Under the pieces are notes generated by a model. That model saw only the letters and a program-made list of their open reading frames with translations, had not been told where the DNA came from and searched no databases. From Planobispora longispora (GTDB lineage Bacteria > Actinomycetota > Actinomycetes > Streptosporangiales > Streptosporangiaceae), in assembly GCF_016863135.1 (NCBI RefSeq), contig NZ_BOOH01000062.1, forward strand, positions 1 through 64,000: DNA of 64,000 nt. Reading direction: 5' to 3'. The position numbers were made by a program, and so were the translations under genes. Positions 14,996-24,618 of this stretch are shown here, one piece after another (the first letter of the stretch is position 1; the number at the start of each line of letters is the position of its first letter).

Positions 14996-16486
14996 ATGAG
15001 CGTGGACCCTCGAACTCCCTGCCTCGTCGGCGTCGCCCAGCACACCGTCCGCGACCAGCCCGGCCCCGAGCCCCTGGACCTGTGGGAGCTGGCCGCCCGC
15101 CGCGCCGAGGCCGACGCCGGAGCCCCCGGCCTGCTGGAACGCCTCGACTCGATCCAGGTCGTCTACACCGAGTCCTGGCAGTACGACGACCCGGTGGGGC
15201 GGCTCGCCGAGCGCCTCAAGGCCGAGCCCCGTCACCGCGTCTACTCCATGGTGAGCGGTACGGCCCCGCAGACACTCCTGGGCGCGGCCGCCGCCGCGAT
15301 CGCGGCCGGGGAGATGGACGCGGCGCTGATCGCCGGGGCCGAGGCGCTCGCCACCCGCAGGGCGCTGCGCCGGGCCGGGGAGTATCCGGCCTGGAGCCAC
15401 CGCGCCGACCCCCGGCGCCCCTACGGCTGGGAACGCCCTCCGCACCCCGCCGAGCTGGCCCACGGGCTGGTCCTGCCCGTGCACACCTACCCGATCATGG
15501 AGACCGCGCGCCGCGCCGCCGCGGGGGAGGGCATCGAGGAGGAGATGCGCGACCGGGGGCGGATGATGGCCCCGATGACCGGCGTCGCCGCCGCCAACCC
15601 CCATGCCTGGCAGCGGACCGTGCGCACCCCGGAGGAGCTCGTCACGCCCGCGCCGGACAACCGGTTCGTGGGCTGGCCGTACACCCGCAGGACCGTCGCG
15701 CTCGCCGAGGTCGACCAGGCCGCAGCCGTGATCATGGTCAGCGCCGGGCTCGCCGACCGGCTGGGCATCGCCCCGGAACGGCGTATCCACCTGCGCGGCT
15801 GGGCCTACGCCGAGGACACCTGGGAGGTCGCCGCCCGGCCGGTGCTGGGCGCGTCCCCGGCGATGGAGGCCGCGGCACGGCACGCCCTCGCGCGGGCGGG
15901 GACAGGGCTGGACGACATCGGGGCGCTGGACCTCTACAGCTGCTTCGCGGTCGCGCTCCGCGCGGCCTGCGCCGCGACCGGCATCGACCCGCTGGACCCG
16001 CGGGGGCTGACGGTCACCGGTGGCCTGCCGTACGCCGGGGCGCCGGTCAGCGTCTACGTCCTGCACTCGACCGCGGCGATGGCCGAGCGCCTGCGTGCCG
16101 AGCCGGGTCCCGGACCGAGCCACGGCCTGGTCACCGGGGTCGGGATGCACCTGACCAAGCACACCTACGCGATCTGGTCCACCGAGCCGGGCGGCGGCGC
16201 GGGGCTCGCCGGGCTGAGGGACGCGGCCGCCCCGGTGCACACCGCCGAGCCCGTCCCGATCACCGTCACCCACGAGGGGACGGCGACCGTCGCCGGATAC
16301 ACCGTCGCCCACGGGCGGGACGGCGCGGCCGAGCACGGGATCCTCGTCGTGGACCTGCCGGACGGGAGCCGTGCCCACGCCCACGTCCGGCACCCCGGCC
16401 TGATCGCCGAGGCCGAGAACGCCGAGCTCGTCGGCCGCGAGGTTCACCTGACCCCCGACGCGCAGGTGAATGTCGCGACCTGGTGA
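14996..16486 (+). CDS. Thiolase-like protein type 1 (TLP1 family)
   Basis: The 496-residue protein has a thiolase fold (about 1-385) plus a C-terminal beta domain (about 395-496, VPITVTHEGTATVAGYTV...) like the extra domain of mycobacterial TLP1 proteins. At the place of the thiolase nucleophile (CGS-type motif) the sequence is SGTAPQT, so the catalytic Cys is missing. The later motifs are LYSCFAVA and GVGMHLTKH. It probably binds CoA thioesters, possibly fatty or steroid acyl-CoA, but classical thiolysis is not expected. I took the ATG at 14996, just after the shared operator-like motif; an ATG at 14972 is also in frame. Neither has a Shine-Dalgarno, so the mRNA may be leaderless. Confidence 0.82.
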   Translation: MSVDPRTPCLVGVAQHTVRDQPGPEPLDLWELAARRAEADAGAPGLLERLDSIQVVYTESWQYDDPVGRLAERLKAEPRHRVYSMVSGTAPQTLLGAAAAAIAAGEMDAALIAGAEALATRRALRRAGEYPAWSHRADPRRPYGWERPPHPAELAHGLVLPVHTYPIMETARRAAAGEGIEEEMRDRGRMMAPMTGVAAANPHAWQRTVRTPEELVTPAPDNRFVGWPYTRRTVALAEVDQAAAVIMVSAGLADRLGIAPERRIHLRGWAYAEDTWEVAARPVLGASPAMEAAARHALARAGTGLDDIGALDLYSCFAVALRAACAATGIDPLDPRGLTVTGGLPYAGAPVSVYVLHSTAAMAERLRAEPGPGPSHGLVTGVGMHLTKHTYAIWSTEPGGGAGLAGLRDAAAPVHTAEPVPITVTHEGTATVAGYTVAHGRDGAAEHGILVVDLPDGSRAHAHVRHPGLIAEAENAELVGREVHLTPDAQVNVATW

Positions 16487-16546
16487 CGGACCGATCCGAA
16501 TTCGTGACCGGCCGGGCATGGCCTCCGCGCGCCCGGAGAGCCGAAG

Positions 16547-17482
16547 ATGGGCGAAAGTCCACTCCCCGGCGAGGCGGGTGGAGGCGTGGTCGGCGGCGGT
16601 CGGTACGACATCATCGAGGCACAGGAGCCGCGGGGTCCCCGGCGATGGATCGGGGCCGCGATCCTGGCCGCGCTCCTGGCCGTCCCGGTGGTCGGCATGG
16701 TGGCCAGCCGGGAGCCGGCCGGGCTCCCGCCGCCCCCGGCCCCGACGTCCGCCCCGGCGCCGAGCGTCACGTTCGACGAGCGGAGCCCCAACATCCTCCA
16801 CCCGGAGGTACGGCGCCGCGACGGCAGGGAGATCATCGACGTCGTGTTCCCCGACGGGAGCGGGGCCGAGGTCGACTACCCACCCGATCTCAGGCTCGCC
16901 GCCCTCGGGGTGCGCCCGGCTCACACCGGCTGGCTGGACGGTTACCACAACCTCGTCCGCCGGCTGACCGCGCCGTCCGGCGGGGCGGCCGAGATCGCCC
17001 GGGAGCGTCCGATGCTCCGGACCATGGGCAGGCGGGTCACGCTCTGGAAGGCCTCCGGCCGCGACGACGGCCAGCTCCTGCTGTTCGACTTCGGCCCCTG
17101 GTCCCTGACGCTGTCCGACGTCCCGACCCCGATGACCTTCGAGCAGCGCATGCTCTGGGCGGAGAGCCTGCGGGGCAGGGTGACCGAGGACGGCTACCTC
17201 GTGCTCAGCGCCAAGCCCCCGCTCGTGCTCGGGCGGCCGGGCCAGGCGCTCCGGGGCGAACAGGCCGGACCGCAGCTCTGGTTCGGCGGCGGCCGGGAGG
17301 CGCTGGTGGTGCTCATGCCGGTGCCGGGCTGCGACGCGGGGCAGATCCGGCTCCCCGTGATCGAGGAGCGCCGCCGCTACTACTACGGCGTCTGCCGGAA
17401 CGGGTTCTACCTCGCCGCCTCGGGGACCGAGGCGTACGTGCGACGGATCATCAACGGCGTCCGGATCACACCGGAGCCCTGA
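16547..17482 (+). CDS. Hypothetical membrane-anchored protein
   Basis: I do not recognise a family for this 311-residue protein. It has a short cytoplasmic N-terminus, one transmembrane segment (WIGAAILAALLAVPVVGMV, about 34-52), a Pro/Ala-rich spacer (58-72) and then an external region of about 235 residues. The topology (N-in, C-out) is predicted from the basic residues before the helix. It starts at ATG 16547 behind GGAGAG and lies 60 bp after the thiolase-like gene, so co-transcription is possible. The stop codon falls at the junction of a 17-bp tandem duplication. Confidence 0.6.
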   Translation: MGESPLPGEAGGGVVGGGRYDIIEAQEPRGPRRWIGAAILAALLAVPVVGMVASREPAGLPPPPAPTSAPAPSVTFDERSPNILHPEVRRRDGREIIDVVFPDGSGAEVDYPPDLRLAALGVRPAHTGWLDGYHNLVRRLTAPSGGAAEIARERPMLRTMGRRVTLWKASGRDDGQLLLFDFGPWSLTLSDVPTPMTFEQRMLWAESLRGRVTEDGYLVLSAKPPLVLGRPGQALRGEQAGPQLWFGGGREALVVLMPVPGCDAGQIRLPVIEERRRYYYGVCRNGFYLAASGTEAYVRRIINGVRITPEP

Positions 17483-17497
17483 TCACACCGGAGCCCT
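17464..17497 (+). repeat. 17-bp tandem duplication at a stop codon
   Basis: GATCACACCGGAGCCCT occurs twice back to back (17464-17480, 17481-17497). The TGA stop of the preceding gene is formed at the junction. It looks like a slippage duplication. Confidence 0.85.
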
Positions 17498-17567
17498 GAC
17501 CGCGCCGTCGCGGGCGTCGGCGGGTCCGGTCGGGGGGAGGGCGGAGGCGGGGGCGTAGGGTGCGGCC

Positions 17568-18524
17568 ATGTTCGCCGTAACCGCAACGCAGACCGATCCC
17601 GACAACCCCCTCGCCGGGCTGACGCTCGGTGAGCACCCCGAACCCAAGACGCCCGACGGCTGGACCACCGTCACGGTGAAGGCCGCCGCGCTCAACCACC
17701 ACGACCTGTGGACCCTCAAGGGCGTGGGGATCCGCCAGGACCGGCTCCCCATCGTGCTCGGCTGCGACGCCGCCGGGCTCGACGAGGACGGCAACGAGGT
17801 CATCGTGCACTCGGTGATCGGCACGGGGGCCGACGAGACGCTCGACCCGAAGCGGTCCCTGCTCTCGGAGACGCATGACGGCACCTTCGCCGAGCGGGTG
17901 GCGGTGCCCCGGCGCAACCTCGTGCCCAAGCCCGCCGCGCTCAGCTTCGAGGAGGCCGCGTGCCTGCCGACGGCGTGGCTGACCGCCTACCGGATGCTGT
18001 TCGAGAAGGCGGGGGCGGAGCCCGGCTCCACCGTGCTGGTCCAGGGGGCGGGCGGCGGGGTGGCCACCGCGCTGATCGCGCTGGGCCGGGCCGCCGGCTA
18101 CCGCGTCTGGGCCACCAGCCGGTCGGAGGAGAAGCGGGCGCGGGCCCTGGAGCTCGGCGCCGACCAGGTCTTCCCCAGCGGCGCCCGGCTGCCCGAGCGG
18201 GTGGACGCGGTGCTGGAGACCGTCGGCCAGGCCACCTGGGACCACTCGCTCAAGTCACTGCGGCCCGGCGGCCGGATCGTGGTCTCCGGGGCGACCAGCG
18301 GCGCGGTGCCCCCGGCCGATCTGAACCGGGTCTTCTTCCTCCAGCTCTCGGTGGTCGGCTCGACCATGGGCACCCGGGACCAGCTGGCCAGGCTGGCCCG
18401 CTTCCTGGAGCAGACCGGCGTCCGGCCGGTCGTCGACCGGACGCTCCCGCTGACCGACGCCCGGGAGGGGTTCGCCGCCATGCACGGGGGCGACGTCTTC
18501 GGGAAGATCGTCTTCACCGTGTGA
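17568..18524 (+). CDS. Zinc-independent MDR oxidoreductase (quinone reductase-like)
   Basis: The 318-residue protein belongs to the medium-chain dehydrogenase/reductase superfamily. It has an N-terminal GroES-like domain (ALNHHDLW, GCDAAGL) and a Rossmann domain with VLVQGAGGGVATALI (about 155-169). It lacks the structural-zinc Cys cluster of classical alcohol dehydrogenases, pointing to an NADPH-dependent quinone or enone reductase. The C-terminal TLPLTDAREGFAAMHGGDVFGKIV is typical. It starts at ATG 17568 behind an AGGG-containing leader. It appears monocistronic; the substrate is unknown. Confidence 0.85.
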   Translation: MFAVTATQTDPDNPLAGLTLGEHPEPKTPDGWTTVTVKAAALNHHDLWTLKGVGIRQDRLPIVLGCDAAGLDEDGNEVIVHSVIGTGADETLDPKRSLLSETHDGTFAERVAVPRRNLVPKPAALSFEEAACLPTAWLTAYRMLFEKAGAEPGSTVLVQGAGGGVATALIALGRAAGYRVWATSRSEEKRARALELGADQVFPSGARLPERVDAVLETVGQATWDHSLKSLRPGGRIVVSGATSGAVPPADLNRVFFLQLSVVGSTMGTRDQLARLARFLEQTGVRPVVDRTLPLTDAREGFAAMHGGDVFGKIVFTV

Positions 18525-18688
18525 GCCGTGCGCGGCCGCGCCGTACGGGGGTGGCGGGGTCCTCCGCCCGGCGGGCACGGCCTGTCCGGGCGCGGGGGGT
18601 TCCGCCCCCGGCCCGGTGGAGCACCGGGCGGACGGCCGGGACCCGGGCCCGGACCGGAGCAGGGGCGGGCGGGGCCCGTACAGGAGGA

Positions 18689-19420
18689 TCACCGCAGCGC
18701 GTCCCGGATGCGGCGGGCGGCGTCGTAGAGCGCGTCCTGCGCGGTGGCCAGGGTCTCCTCGGTCACCCGCCCCTCCGCCGCGTCCCGGCGGACCTCCTCG
18801 ACGAACTCGGCCAGCATCTGCCCGAGCCGGGTGTCGCCCTCGGCGGACCAGTCACCGGTGAAGCCGGAGGCCCAGATGCGCTTCCACTCCTGCTTCCAGC
18901 GGTCGGTCTCGTGCTTCCACTCGGCCTGGTGCCGCTTCCACTCGGCCTTGTGCTCCCGCCAGGCCTCGCGCTGCTCGTCCTTGACCCGCCGGAACTCCTC
19001 GCGCGTGTCGTGGTCGCCCTGCCGGGCCCCCTGGCGCACCTCCCGGGCCATCTGGGTGAGCTCCTCGCGCAGCGACCTGACCGTGTCGCGCACGTCCTCC
19101 TTGACCTCGCGCGCGATGTCGCGGACGGAGTCGGAGATCTCCTGCTCCAGCTCGGCCAGCTCGTCCATCCGGGCGTTCAGCTCGGCGCGGCCCTGGTCGG
19201 TGAGGGTGAAGACCTTCTTGCCCTCCTTGACCTCGTGGGTGACCAGGCCCTCCTCCTCCAGCCGGGCCAGGCGGGGGTAGATCGTGCCAGGCGAGGGGGA
19301 GTAGACGCCCAGGAAGCGGTCCTGGAGCAGCCGGATGACCTCGTAACCGTGGCGCGGGCTCTCCTCGAGCAGCTTCAGGAGGTAGAGGCGGAGCCGTCCG
19401 TGGGCGAAGACGGGACTCAT
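18689..19420 (-). CDS. PadR-family regulator with Trp-rich coiled coil
   Basis: The 243-residue protein has an N-terminal PadR winged helix (LRLYLLKLLEESPRHGYEV...GTIYPRLARLEEEGLV). A long charged helical region (about 90-190) follows, in which Trp recurs every seven residues: EAW, AEW, AEW and DRW, then KQEWKRIW. The ATG at 19420 has GGGAGG upstream; an upstream GTG at 19483 would add 21 unlikely residues. It lies 67 bp downstream of the DUF4097 gene on the same strand, a common actinobacterial pair in which PadR is thought to repress the operon. The inverted repeat at 20308-20350 is the likely operator. The Trp heptads suggest dimerisation or ligand stacking. Confidence 0.88.
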   Translation of the reverse strand: MSPVFAHGRLRLYLLKLLEESPRHGYEVIRLLQDRFLGVYSPSPGTIYPRLARLEEEGLVTHEVKEGKKVFTLTDQGRAELNARMDELAELEQEISDSVRDIAREVKEDVRDTVRSLREELTQMAREVRQGARQGDHDTREEFRRVKDEQREAWREHKAEWKRHQAEWKHETDRWKQEWKRIWASGFTGDWSAEGDTRLGQMLAEFVEEVRRDAAEGRVTEETLATAQDALYDAARRIRDALR

Positions 19421-19487
19421 GACGCCTCCCCGCCCGTTCGTCCGGCCCGGCGCGCGCCGGGGAGTCTGCTGCTGCCGGTGCACTGGT

Positions 19488-20285
19488 TCACGCCGGCCCT
19501 CCCTTCAGAATCGTGATGTCGCCGGAGACGCTGGTGGCCGACAGGGAGGCCATGCCGCCTCCGAGCCGCCCGCTCAGCGTCCGCATGCCGGGCTGGCCGG
19601 CGTGGGCGAGCTCGGGGAAGCCCGTGCTGATCCGGCCGGAGGTGGAGCGGAGGGTGACGTCGCTCTGCGCCGTGTGCGGGAGCCGTACCACGATCTCGCC
19701 CGAGACGCTGTTCATCGTCACGTGACCGGTCGGCGGGAGCTCCAGGTCGGCGGTGATCCGGCCGGAGACGGTGGTGGCCTTCAGCCGGCGGGGAGTGCCC
19801 CGGGCCACGGTCAGCTCGCCCGAGACGCTCTTGAAGGACAGGTCGCCGACCAGGCCGCGGGTCTCCACGGCGCCGGAGACGGTGTCGGCGTGGGTCTCGC
19901 CGCTGACCCCGTCGAGGACGATCTCACCGGAGACGCTCTTGACGGAGGTGCGGGCCTCGAACCCGGCGACGACGGCGGAGGCGGAGACGACCCCGGCCCT
20001 GACCGGGCAGTCCTTGGGCACGGTCAGCGTGAGCGTGGCGTGCCGGCGGGTGGGGCGCAGCCAGTTCAGGATGTTGTTCCAGGTCAGATCCTCGTAGGCC
20101 ACGGTGAGCGTGCCGTCCTCCTCGTAGGTCACGATGAGGGGTGAGTCTCCGACGTCGGCGACGTCGAGGGCGGGCGGGCCCTCGCTGGCGAGCACCGCGA
20201 GCCTTCCCGCCACGATCCGCACGTTCAGCCTGCTCACCGCGTCGAACGTGAGCTGCTCGGGTTTCTCGATGGTCCATTGACGCAT
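19488..20285 (-). CDS. DUF4097 beta-strand repeat protein
   Basis: This 265-residue protein is built largely of repeating strands of the form xSVSGxIxxxxxxG (for example KSVSGEIVLDGVSGETHADTVSGAVETRGL), predicted to fold as a beta-helix. No signal peptide or transmembrane segment is visible, so it is probably cytoplasmic. DUF4097 proteins are widely paired with PadR regulators in envelope-stress-like operons, but no biochemical role is established. The ATG has GGGAGG eight bases upstream. It is the first gene of a two-gene operon with padR. Confidence 0.88.
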   Translation of the reverse strand: MRQWTIEKPEQLTFDAVSRLNVRIVAGRLAVLASEGPPALDVADVGDSPLIVTYEEDGTLTVAYEDLTWNNILNWLRPTRRHATLTLTVPKDCPVRAGVVSASAVVAGFEARTSVKSVSGEIVLDGVSGETHADTVSGAVETRGLVGDLSFKSVSGELTVARGTPRRLKATTVSGRITADLELPPTGHVTMNSVSGEIVVRLPHTAQSDVTLRSTSGRISTGFPELAHAGQPGMRTLSGRLGGGMASLSATSVSGDITILKGGPA

Positions 20286-20307
20286 AGGTGTGACCTCCCT
20301 CTGGAAA

Positions 20308-20350
20308 ACACGATATGTCGCGTCATGCGGGAGGTCAAGATATATCGTGT
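20308..20350. promoter_or_regulatory. Inverted repeat before the DUF4097-padR operon
   Basis: ACACGATAT (20308-20316) and ATATCGTGT (20342-20350) are perfect 9-bp inverted arms 25 bp apart, followed by TGTCGCGACA, itself a palindrome. It lies 23-65 bp upstream of the DUF4097 start and is the probable PadR operator and promoter. Confidence 0.6.
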
Positions 20351-20402
20351 CGCGACATTCCGGCCGGGGCCGTCCGTCCGGCCCCTCGGGCCGCCCGGGG
20401 GG

Positions 20403-20579
20403 CTACTCGTCCTCGTCGTCCAGCCGGGCCAGCCAGGTGGCCAGCCGCTCCACGGGGGTCTCGAACTCGGGGTTCAGGTCGACGAACTCGCGCAGCCGCT
20501 CGGCGAGCCAGGTCATGGTGACCTCCTCCTCGCCGCGGCGGGTGACCAGTTCCTCGATGCCCCGATCGGTGAAGTACAT
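20403..20579 (-). CDS. DUF6104 small conserved protein
   Basis: The protein is only 58 residues long, beginning MYFTDRGIEELVTRRGEEEV and ending in an acidic WLARLDDEDE tail. This is the conserved actinobacterial DUF6104 family, typically encoded right beside kgd. AAGGAG precedes the ATG at 20579; an upstream start at 20615 is unlikely. It is soluble with predicted helices; function unknown. It lies 103 bp downstream of kgd on the same strand, with a 15-bp-stem hairpin in between. Confidence 0.88.
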   Translation of the reverse strand: MYFTDRGIEELVTRRGEEEVTMTWLAERLREFVDLNPEFETPVERLATWLARLDDEDE

Positions 20580-20596
20580 CGTTCTCCTTACGACGA

Positions 20597-20632
20597 GGAA
20601 GTCCCCCACGGGCACTGCCGTGGGGGACTTCC
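20597..20632 (-). terminator. Strong hairpin between kgd and DUF6104
   Basis: A perfect 15-bp stem (GGAAGTCCCCCACGG and its complement) has a six-base loop but no U-tract. It ends 17 bases before the DUF6104 start codon, so it may be a kgd terminator, a partial terminator or an mRNA-processing/stability element. Confidence 0.65.
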
Positions 20633-20682
20633 GAGGTGGTGCTCAGCGCGCCCGGCGCCCGGAGCCGGGCGCCCGGTGCGGG

Positions 20683-23600
20683 TCAGCTGCCGTAGACCTC
20701 GTCCAGCATCTGGCGCAGCTCGACCTCGTGGGTCGCGTGCGAGCCGGTGGCCGGGGACGAGTTGGCCTTGCGGGAGACCCGCTTGACCGGCCGTCCGCCG
20801 AACACGTCGGGCGTCTCGGCCATCTTGAGCGTCAGGAACGGCCACGGACCCATGTTGGCCGGCTCGTCCTGCGCCCAGATCAGCTGGATGTCGCCGTAGC
20901 GGGCCAGCTCGGTCGCGAGCGGGTTCGTCGGGAACGGGTAGAGCCGCTCCAGCCGGATGACCGCCACGTCGGTACGGCCCTGCGCGTCGCGGGCCGCGGC
21001 CAGGTCGTAGTAGATCTTGCCCGAGCAGAGCACGACCTTGCGGACCCCGGCCGGGTCCACCGTGGTGTCGCCGATCACCGGCTTGAACGCGCCCGAGGTG
21101 AAGTCCGCGACCGGCGAGACGGCCGCCTTGTGCCGCAGCAGCGACTTGGGCGTGAAGACGACCAGCGGGCGGTGCCGGTTGGACTTCGTCTGCCAGCGCA
21201 GCAGGTGGAAGTAGTTCGCCGGCAGGGTCGGCTGGGCCACGGTCATGTTGTCCTGGGCGCACATCTGCAGGAAGCGCTCGATGCGGGCCGAGGAGTGGTC
21301 GGGGCCCTGACCCTCGTAGCCGTGCGGCAGCAGCAGGGTCACGCCGGAGCGCTGGCCCCACTTCTGCTCGCCCGCGGTGATGTACTCGTCGATGACGGAC
21401 TGGGCGCCGTTGACGAAGTCGCCGAACTGCGCCTCCCAGCAGACCAGGGCGTCGGGGCGCTCCACGCTGTAGCCGTACTCGAAGCCGAGCGCGGCGTACT
21501 CGCTGAGCAGCGAGTCGTAGACGTAGAACTTCGTGGTGCCCTGGTTGAACGTCTTCAGCGGGGTGTGCTCGGCGCCGGTGACCCGGTCGACCAGCACCGC
21601 GTGCCGCTGGACGAAGGTGCCGCGCCGGGAGTCCTGGCCGACCAGGCGGACCGGGTGGCCGTCGATCAGCAGCGAGCCGAAGGCGAGGGTCTCGCCCATG
21701 CCCCAGTCGACGCGGTCCTCGGTGACCATCTGGCCGCGGCGCTGGATGACCGGGAGCAGACGCGGGTGGACGGTGAAGCCCTCCGGCAGGTTGAGCTGGG
21801 TCTCCACGATCCGCTTGACGGTCTCCTCGGAGATGCCCGTCGGCGTGTCCTCGTGCGACCAGGGGACGACCTCGGGGTCGGCCGGGCGGTGGAACTCGCC
21901 GGTCGGCTCCCTGAGCGCCTCGCGGGTCTCGGCGAAGGCGTTCTCCAGCTTGGCCTGGTAGTCGCGGAGCGCGCTCTCGGCCTCCTCGACCGTGATGTCG
22001 CCCCGGCCGATCAGCGCCTCGGTGTAGAGCTTGCGGGTGGACCGCTTGGCGTCGATCAGGTCGTACATCAGCGGCTGGGTGAAGCTGGGGTTGTCGGCCT
22101 CGTTGTGCCCGCGGCGGCGGTAGCAGATCAGGTCGATCACGACGTCCTTGCGGAACGCCTGGCGGTACTCGAAGGCCAGGCGGCCGACCCGGACCACGGC
22201 CTCGGGGTCGTCCCCGTTGACGTGGAAGATCGGGGCCTGGATCATCCGGGCCACGTCGGTGGCGTAGACGGAGCTCCGCGACGAGGCCGGAGAGGTGGTG
22301 AAGCCGACCTGGTTGTTGACCACGATGTGCACGGTGCCGCCGGTGCGGTAGCCGCGCAGCTGCGACAGGTTCAGCGTCTCGGCCACCACGCCCTGGCCGG
22401 CGAAGGCCGCGTCGCCGTGGATGAGCACCGGCAGGACCGAGAAGCCCTCCTCGCCGCGCTCCAGGAGGTCCTGCTTGGCGCGGACCACGCCCTCCAGGAC
22501 CGGGTCGACCGTCTCCAGGTGGGAGGGGTTGGCCACGACCGATGCCTTGATCTTGGACCCGCTGGGCGAGACGAAGTCGCCGGTGGCGCCCAGGTGGTAC
22601 TTCACGTCGCCGGAGCCGTGCGCCGTGCGCGGGTCGATGTTGCCCTCGAACTCGCCGAAGATCTGGCCGTAGGACTTGCCCACGATGTTGGCCAGCACGT
22701 TGAGGCGGCCGCGGTGGGCCATGCCGATGACGGCCTCGTCGAGCTGGTCCTCGGCGGCGGCGCAGAGCACCGAGTCGACCAGCGGGATCAGCGACTCGCC
22801 GCCCTCCAGGGAGAAGCGCTTCTGGCCGACGAACTTGGTCTGCAGGAACGTCTCGAACGCCTCGGCGGTGTTGAGCCGCTCCAGGATCCGCAGCTGCTCC
22901 TCGCGGTCGGGCTTGACGTGCGGGCGCTCCACCCGCGCCTGGATCCAGGCCCGCTCCTCGGGGTTCTGGATGTGCATGTACTCCACGCCGATGGTGCGGC
23001 AGTAGGAGTCGCGCAGCACGCCCAGGATCTCGCGCAGCTTCATCAGCGGGCGCCCGCCGAAGCCGCCGGTGGCGAACTCGCGCTCCAGGTCCCACAGGGT
23101 CAGCCCGTGCGACTTGATGTCGAGGTCGGGGTGCTTGCGCTGCTTGTACTCCAGCGGGTCGGTGTCGGCCATCAGGTGGCCGCGGACCCGGTAGGCGTGG
23201 ATCAGCTCGATGACGCGGGCGGACTTGGCCACGTCGTCGTCGTGGGTGGTCGAGATGTCCTGGACCCAGCGGACCGGCTCGTACGGGATCCGGAGCGCCT
23301 CGAAGATCTCGTCGTAGAAGCCGTCCTCGCCCAGCAGCAGCTGGTGGATCCGGCGCAGGAAGTCGCCCGACTGGGCGCCCTGGATGATCCGGTGGTCGTA
23401 GGTGCTGGTGAGCGTCATGACCTTGCTCACCGCCAGGCGGGAGAGCGTGTCGGGGGAGGCGCCCTGGTACTCCGCGGGGTACTCCATCGCGCCGACGCCG
23501 ATGATCGCGCCCTGGCCCGGCATCAGGCGCGGCACCGAGTGCACGGTGCCGATGGTGCCGGGGTTGGTCAGCGAGATCGTGGTGCCGGCGAAGTCGTCGA

Positions 23601-24345
23601 CGCCGAGCTTGCCTCCCCTGGCCTTGCGCACGATCTCCTCGTACGCCATCCAGAACTGGCGGAAGTCCATCTCCTCGGCGCCCTTGATCGAGGGCACCAG
23701 GAGCTGACGGGTGTCGCCCTTCTGGATGTCGATGGCCAGGCCGAGGTTGACGTGCTCGGGCTTGACCAGCGCCGGCTTGCCGTCGATCTCGGCGTAGGAG
23801 AAGTTCATCTCCGGCATGACCCGGGCGGCCTTGACGATCGCGAAGCCGATGAGGTGCGTGAACGACACCTTGCCGCCGCGCCCGCGCGACAGGTGGTTGT
23901 TGATCACGATGCGGTTGTCGATGAGCAGCTTCGCCGGGACGGCGCGCACGCTGGTCGCCGTGGGCACCACGAGGCTGGCCTCCATGTTGGCGGCCGTTCG
24001 GGCGGCCGCGCCACGGAGTCGGACTTCCTCGGCACCGGCGGGCAACTGCGGCTCCTGCTTGGGCTTGTCCGCCTGGGCAGCCTCGGCCTTCGGCGCTGTG
24101 GGGGTAGTCGTCGCGGCGGCCGGGGTTGCCGGGGCCGTGGCGGGTGTCGGGGGAGCGGCGGTGGCCGCCCCCTGGGCCGCGGCCTTGCCGGACCCGGAAT
24201 CAGGGGTGTAGTCAGCGAAGAAGTTCCACCAGGCCCGGTCGACGGACTCGGGATCCTGGAGGTACTTCTGGTACAGCTCGTCGACAAGCCATTCGTTTTG
24301 ACCAAAGGCTGCCAGCGGGTTTGTCCGCGACGACTCAGACGACAC
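20683..24345 (-). CDS. kgd: Multifunctional 2-oxoglutarate dehydrogenase/decarboxylase (E1-E2 fusion)
   Basis: This is the actinobacterial TCA-cycle KGD protein, which fuses an acyltransferase (E2o-like) domain to a thiamine-diphosphate E1o. The N-terminus carries the conserved [16 protein letters not shown] segment. An Ala/Pro/Thr-rich linker follows (about 53-100), then the E2-like domain (about 110-355, with [10 protein letters not shown], His318) and the E1 domain (about 365-1220, with GDAAFAGQG and [11 protein letters not shown] for ThDP-Mg binding). I chose the GTG at 24345 (1220 residues) because homologues begin just before the FG(Q/A)NEWL motif. ATGs at 24411 and 24423 are in frame. 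GarA/FHA-type control is known for mycobacterial KGD. DUF6104 follows downstream. Confidence 0.96.
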   Translation of the reverse strand: MSSESSRTNPLAAFGQNEWLVDELYQKYLQDPESVDRAWWNFFADYTPDSGSGKAAAQGAATAAPPTPATAPATPAAATTTPTAPKAEAAQADKPKQEPQLPAGAEEVRLRGAAARTAANMEASLVVPTATSVRAVPAKLLIDNRIVINNHLSRGRGGKVSFTHLIGFAIVKAARVMPEMNFSYAEIDGKPALVKPEHVNLGLAIDIQKGDTRQLLVPSIKGAEEMDFRQFWMAYEEIVRKARGGKLGVDDFAGTTISLTNPGTIGTVHSVPRLMPGQGAIIGVGAMEYPAEYQGASPDTLSRLAVSKVMTLTSTYDHRIIQGAQSGDFLRRIHQLLLGEDGFYDEIFEALRIPYEPVRWVQDISTTHDDDVAKSARVIELIHAYRVRGHLMADTDPLEYKQRKHPDLDIKSHGLTLWDLEREFATGGFGGRPLMKLREILGVLRDSYCRTIGVEYMHIQNPEERAWIQARVERPHVKPDREEQLRILERLNTAEAFETFLQTKFVGQKRFSLEGGESLIPLVDSVLCAAAEDQLDEAVIGMAHRGRLNVLANIVGKSYGQIFGEFEGNIDPRTAHGSGDVKYHLGATGDFVSPSGSKIKASVVANPSHLETVDPVLEGVVRAKQDLLERGEEGFSVLPVLIHGDAAFAGQGVVAETLNLSQLRGYRTGGTVHIVVNNQVGFTTSPASSRSSVYATDVARMIQAPIFHVNGDDPEAVVRVGRLAFEYRQAFRKDVVIDLICYRRRGHNEADNPSFTQPLMYDLIDAKRSTRKLYTEALIGRGDITVEEAESALRDYQAKLENAFAETREALREPTGEFHRPADPEVVPWSHEDTPTGISEETVKRIVETQLNLPEGFTVHPRLLPVIQRRGQMVTEDRVDWGMGETLAFGSLLIDGHPVRLVGQDSRRGTFVQRHAVLVDRVTGAEHTPLKTFNQGTTKFYVYDSLLSEYAALGFEYGYSVERPDALVCWEAQFGDFVNGAQSVIDEYITAGEQKWGQRSGVTLLLPHGYEGQGPDHSSARIERFLQMCAQDNMTVAQPTLPANYFHLLRWQTKSNRHRPLVVFTPKSLLRHKAAVSPVADFTSGAFKPVIGDTTVDPAGVRKVVLCSGKIYYDLAAARDAQGRTDVAVIRLERLYPFPTNPLATELARYGDIQLIWAQDEPANMGPWPFLTLKMAETPDVFGGRPVKRVSRKANSSPATGSHATHEVELRQMLDEVYGS

Positions 24346-24575
24346 GGCGGAAATCGCCCTCTTCCGCAGATCGGCGTTGATGATGGAGAACCTGTCCAAG
24401 GCTACTCTCATGGACCCGGCCATGCGTCCGCCTGGTCCCAGCTCCCCGCCCGATCTTCCCAGAAGCACTCAAAAGGGTCGCCTTTGGTGGCCTATCTCAC
24501 GGTAATCGGCGCGGCCACGGCGCTCGGGGCGGTCAGGCCGGGCCGACGCGGGGTCATGCCGGGCGGGCGCGGGGC

Positions 24576-24618
24576 CAGGCGGGGCCGACGAGGCGGTCAG
24601 GCGGGGCCGACGAGGCGG
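24576..24618 (+). repeat. 21-bp tandem repeat at the end of the B3/4 gene
   Basis: A 21-bp unit starting CAGGCGGGGCCGACG and ending AGGCGG is present twice (24576-24596 and 24598-24618), one base apart. The second copy encodes the last residues of the B3/4-domain protein and the first lies just beyond its stop. It resembles the duplication at 17464. Confidence 0.85.
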
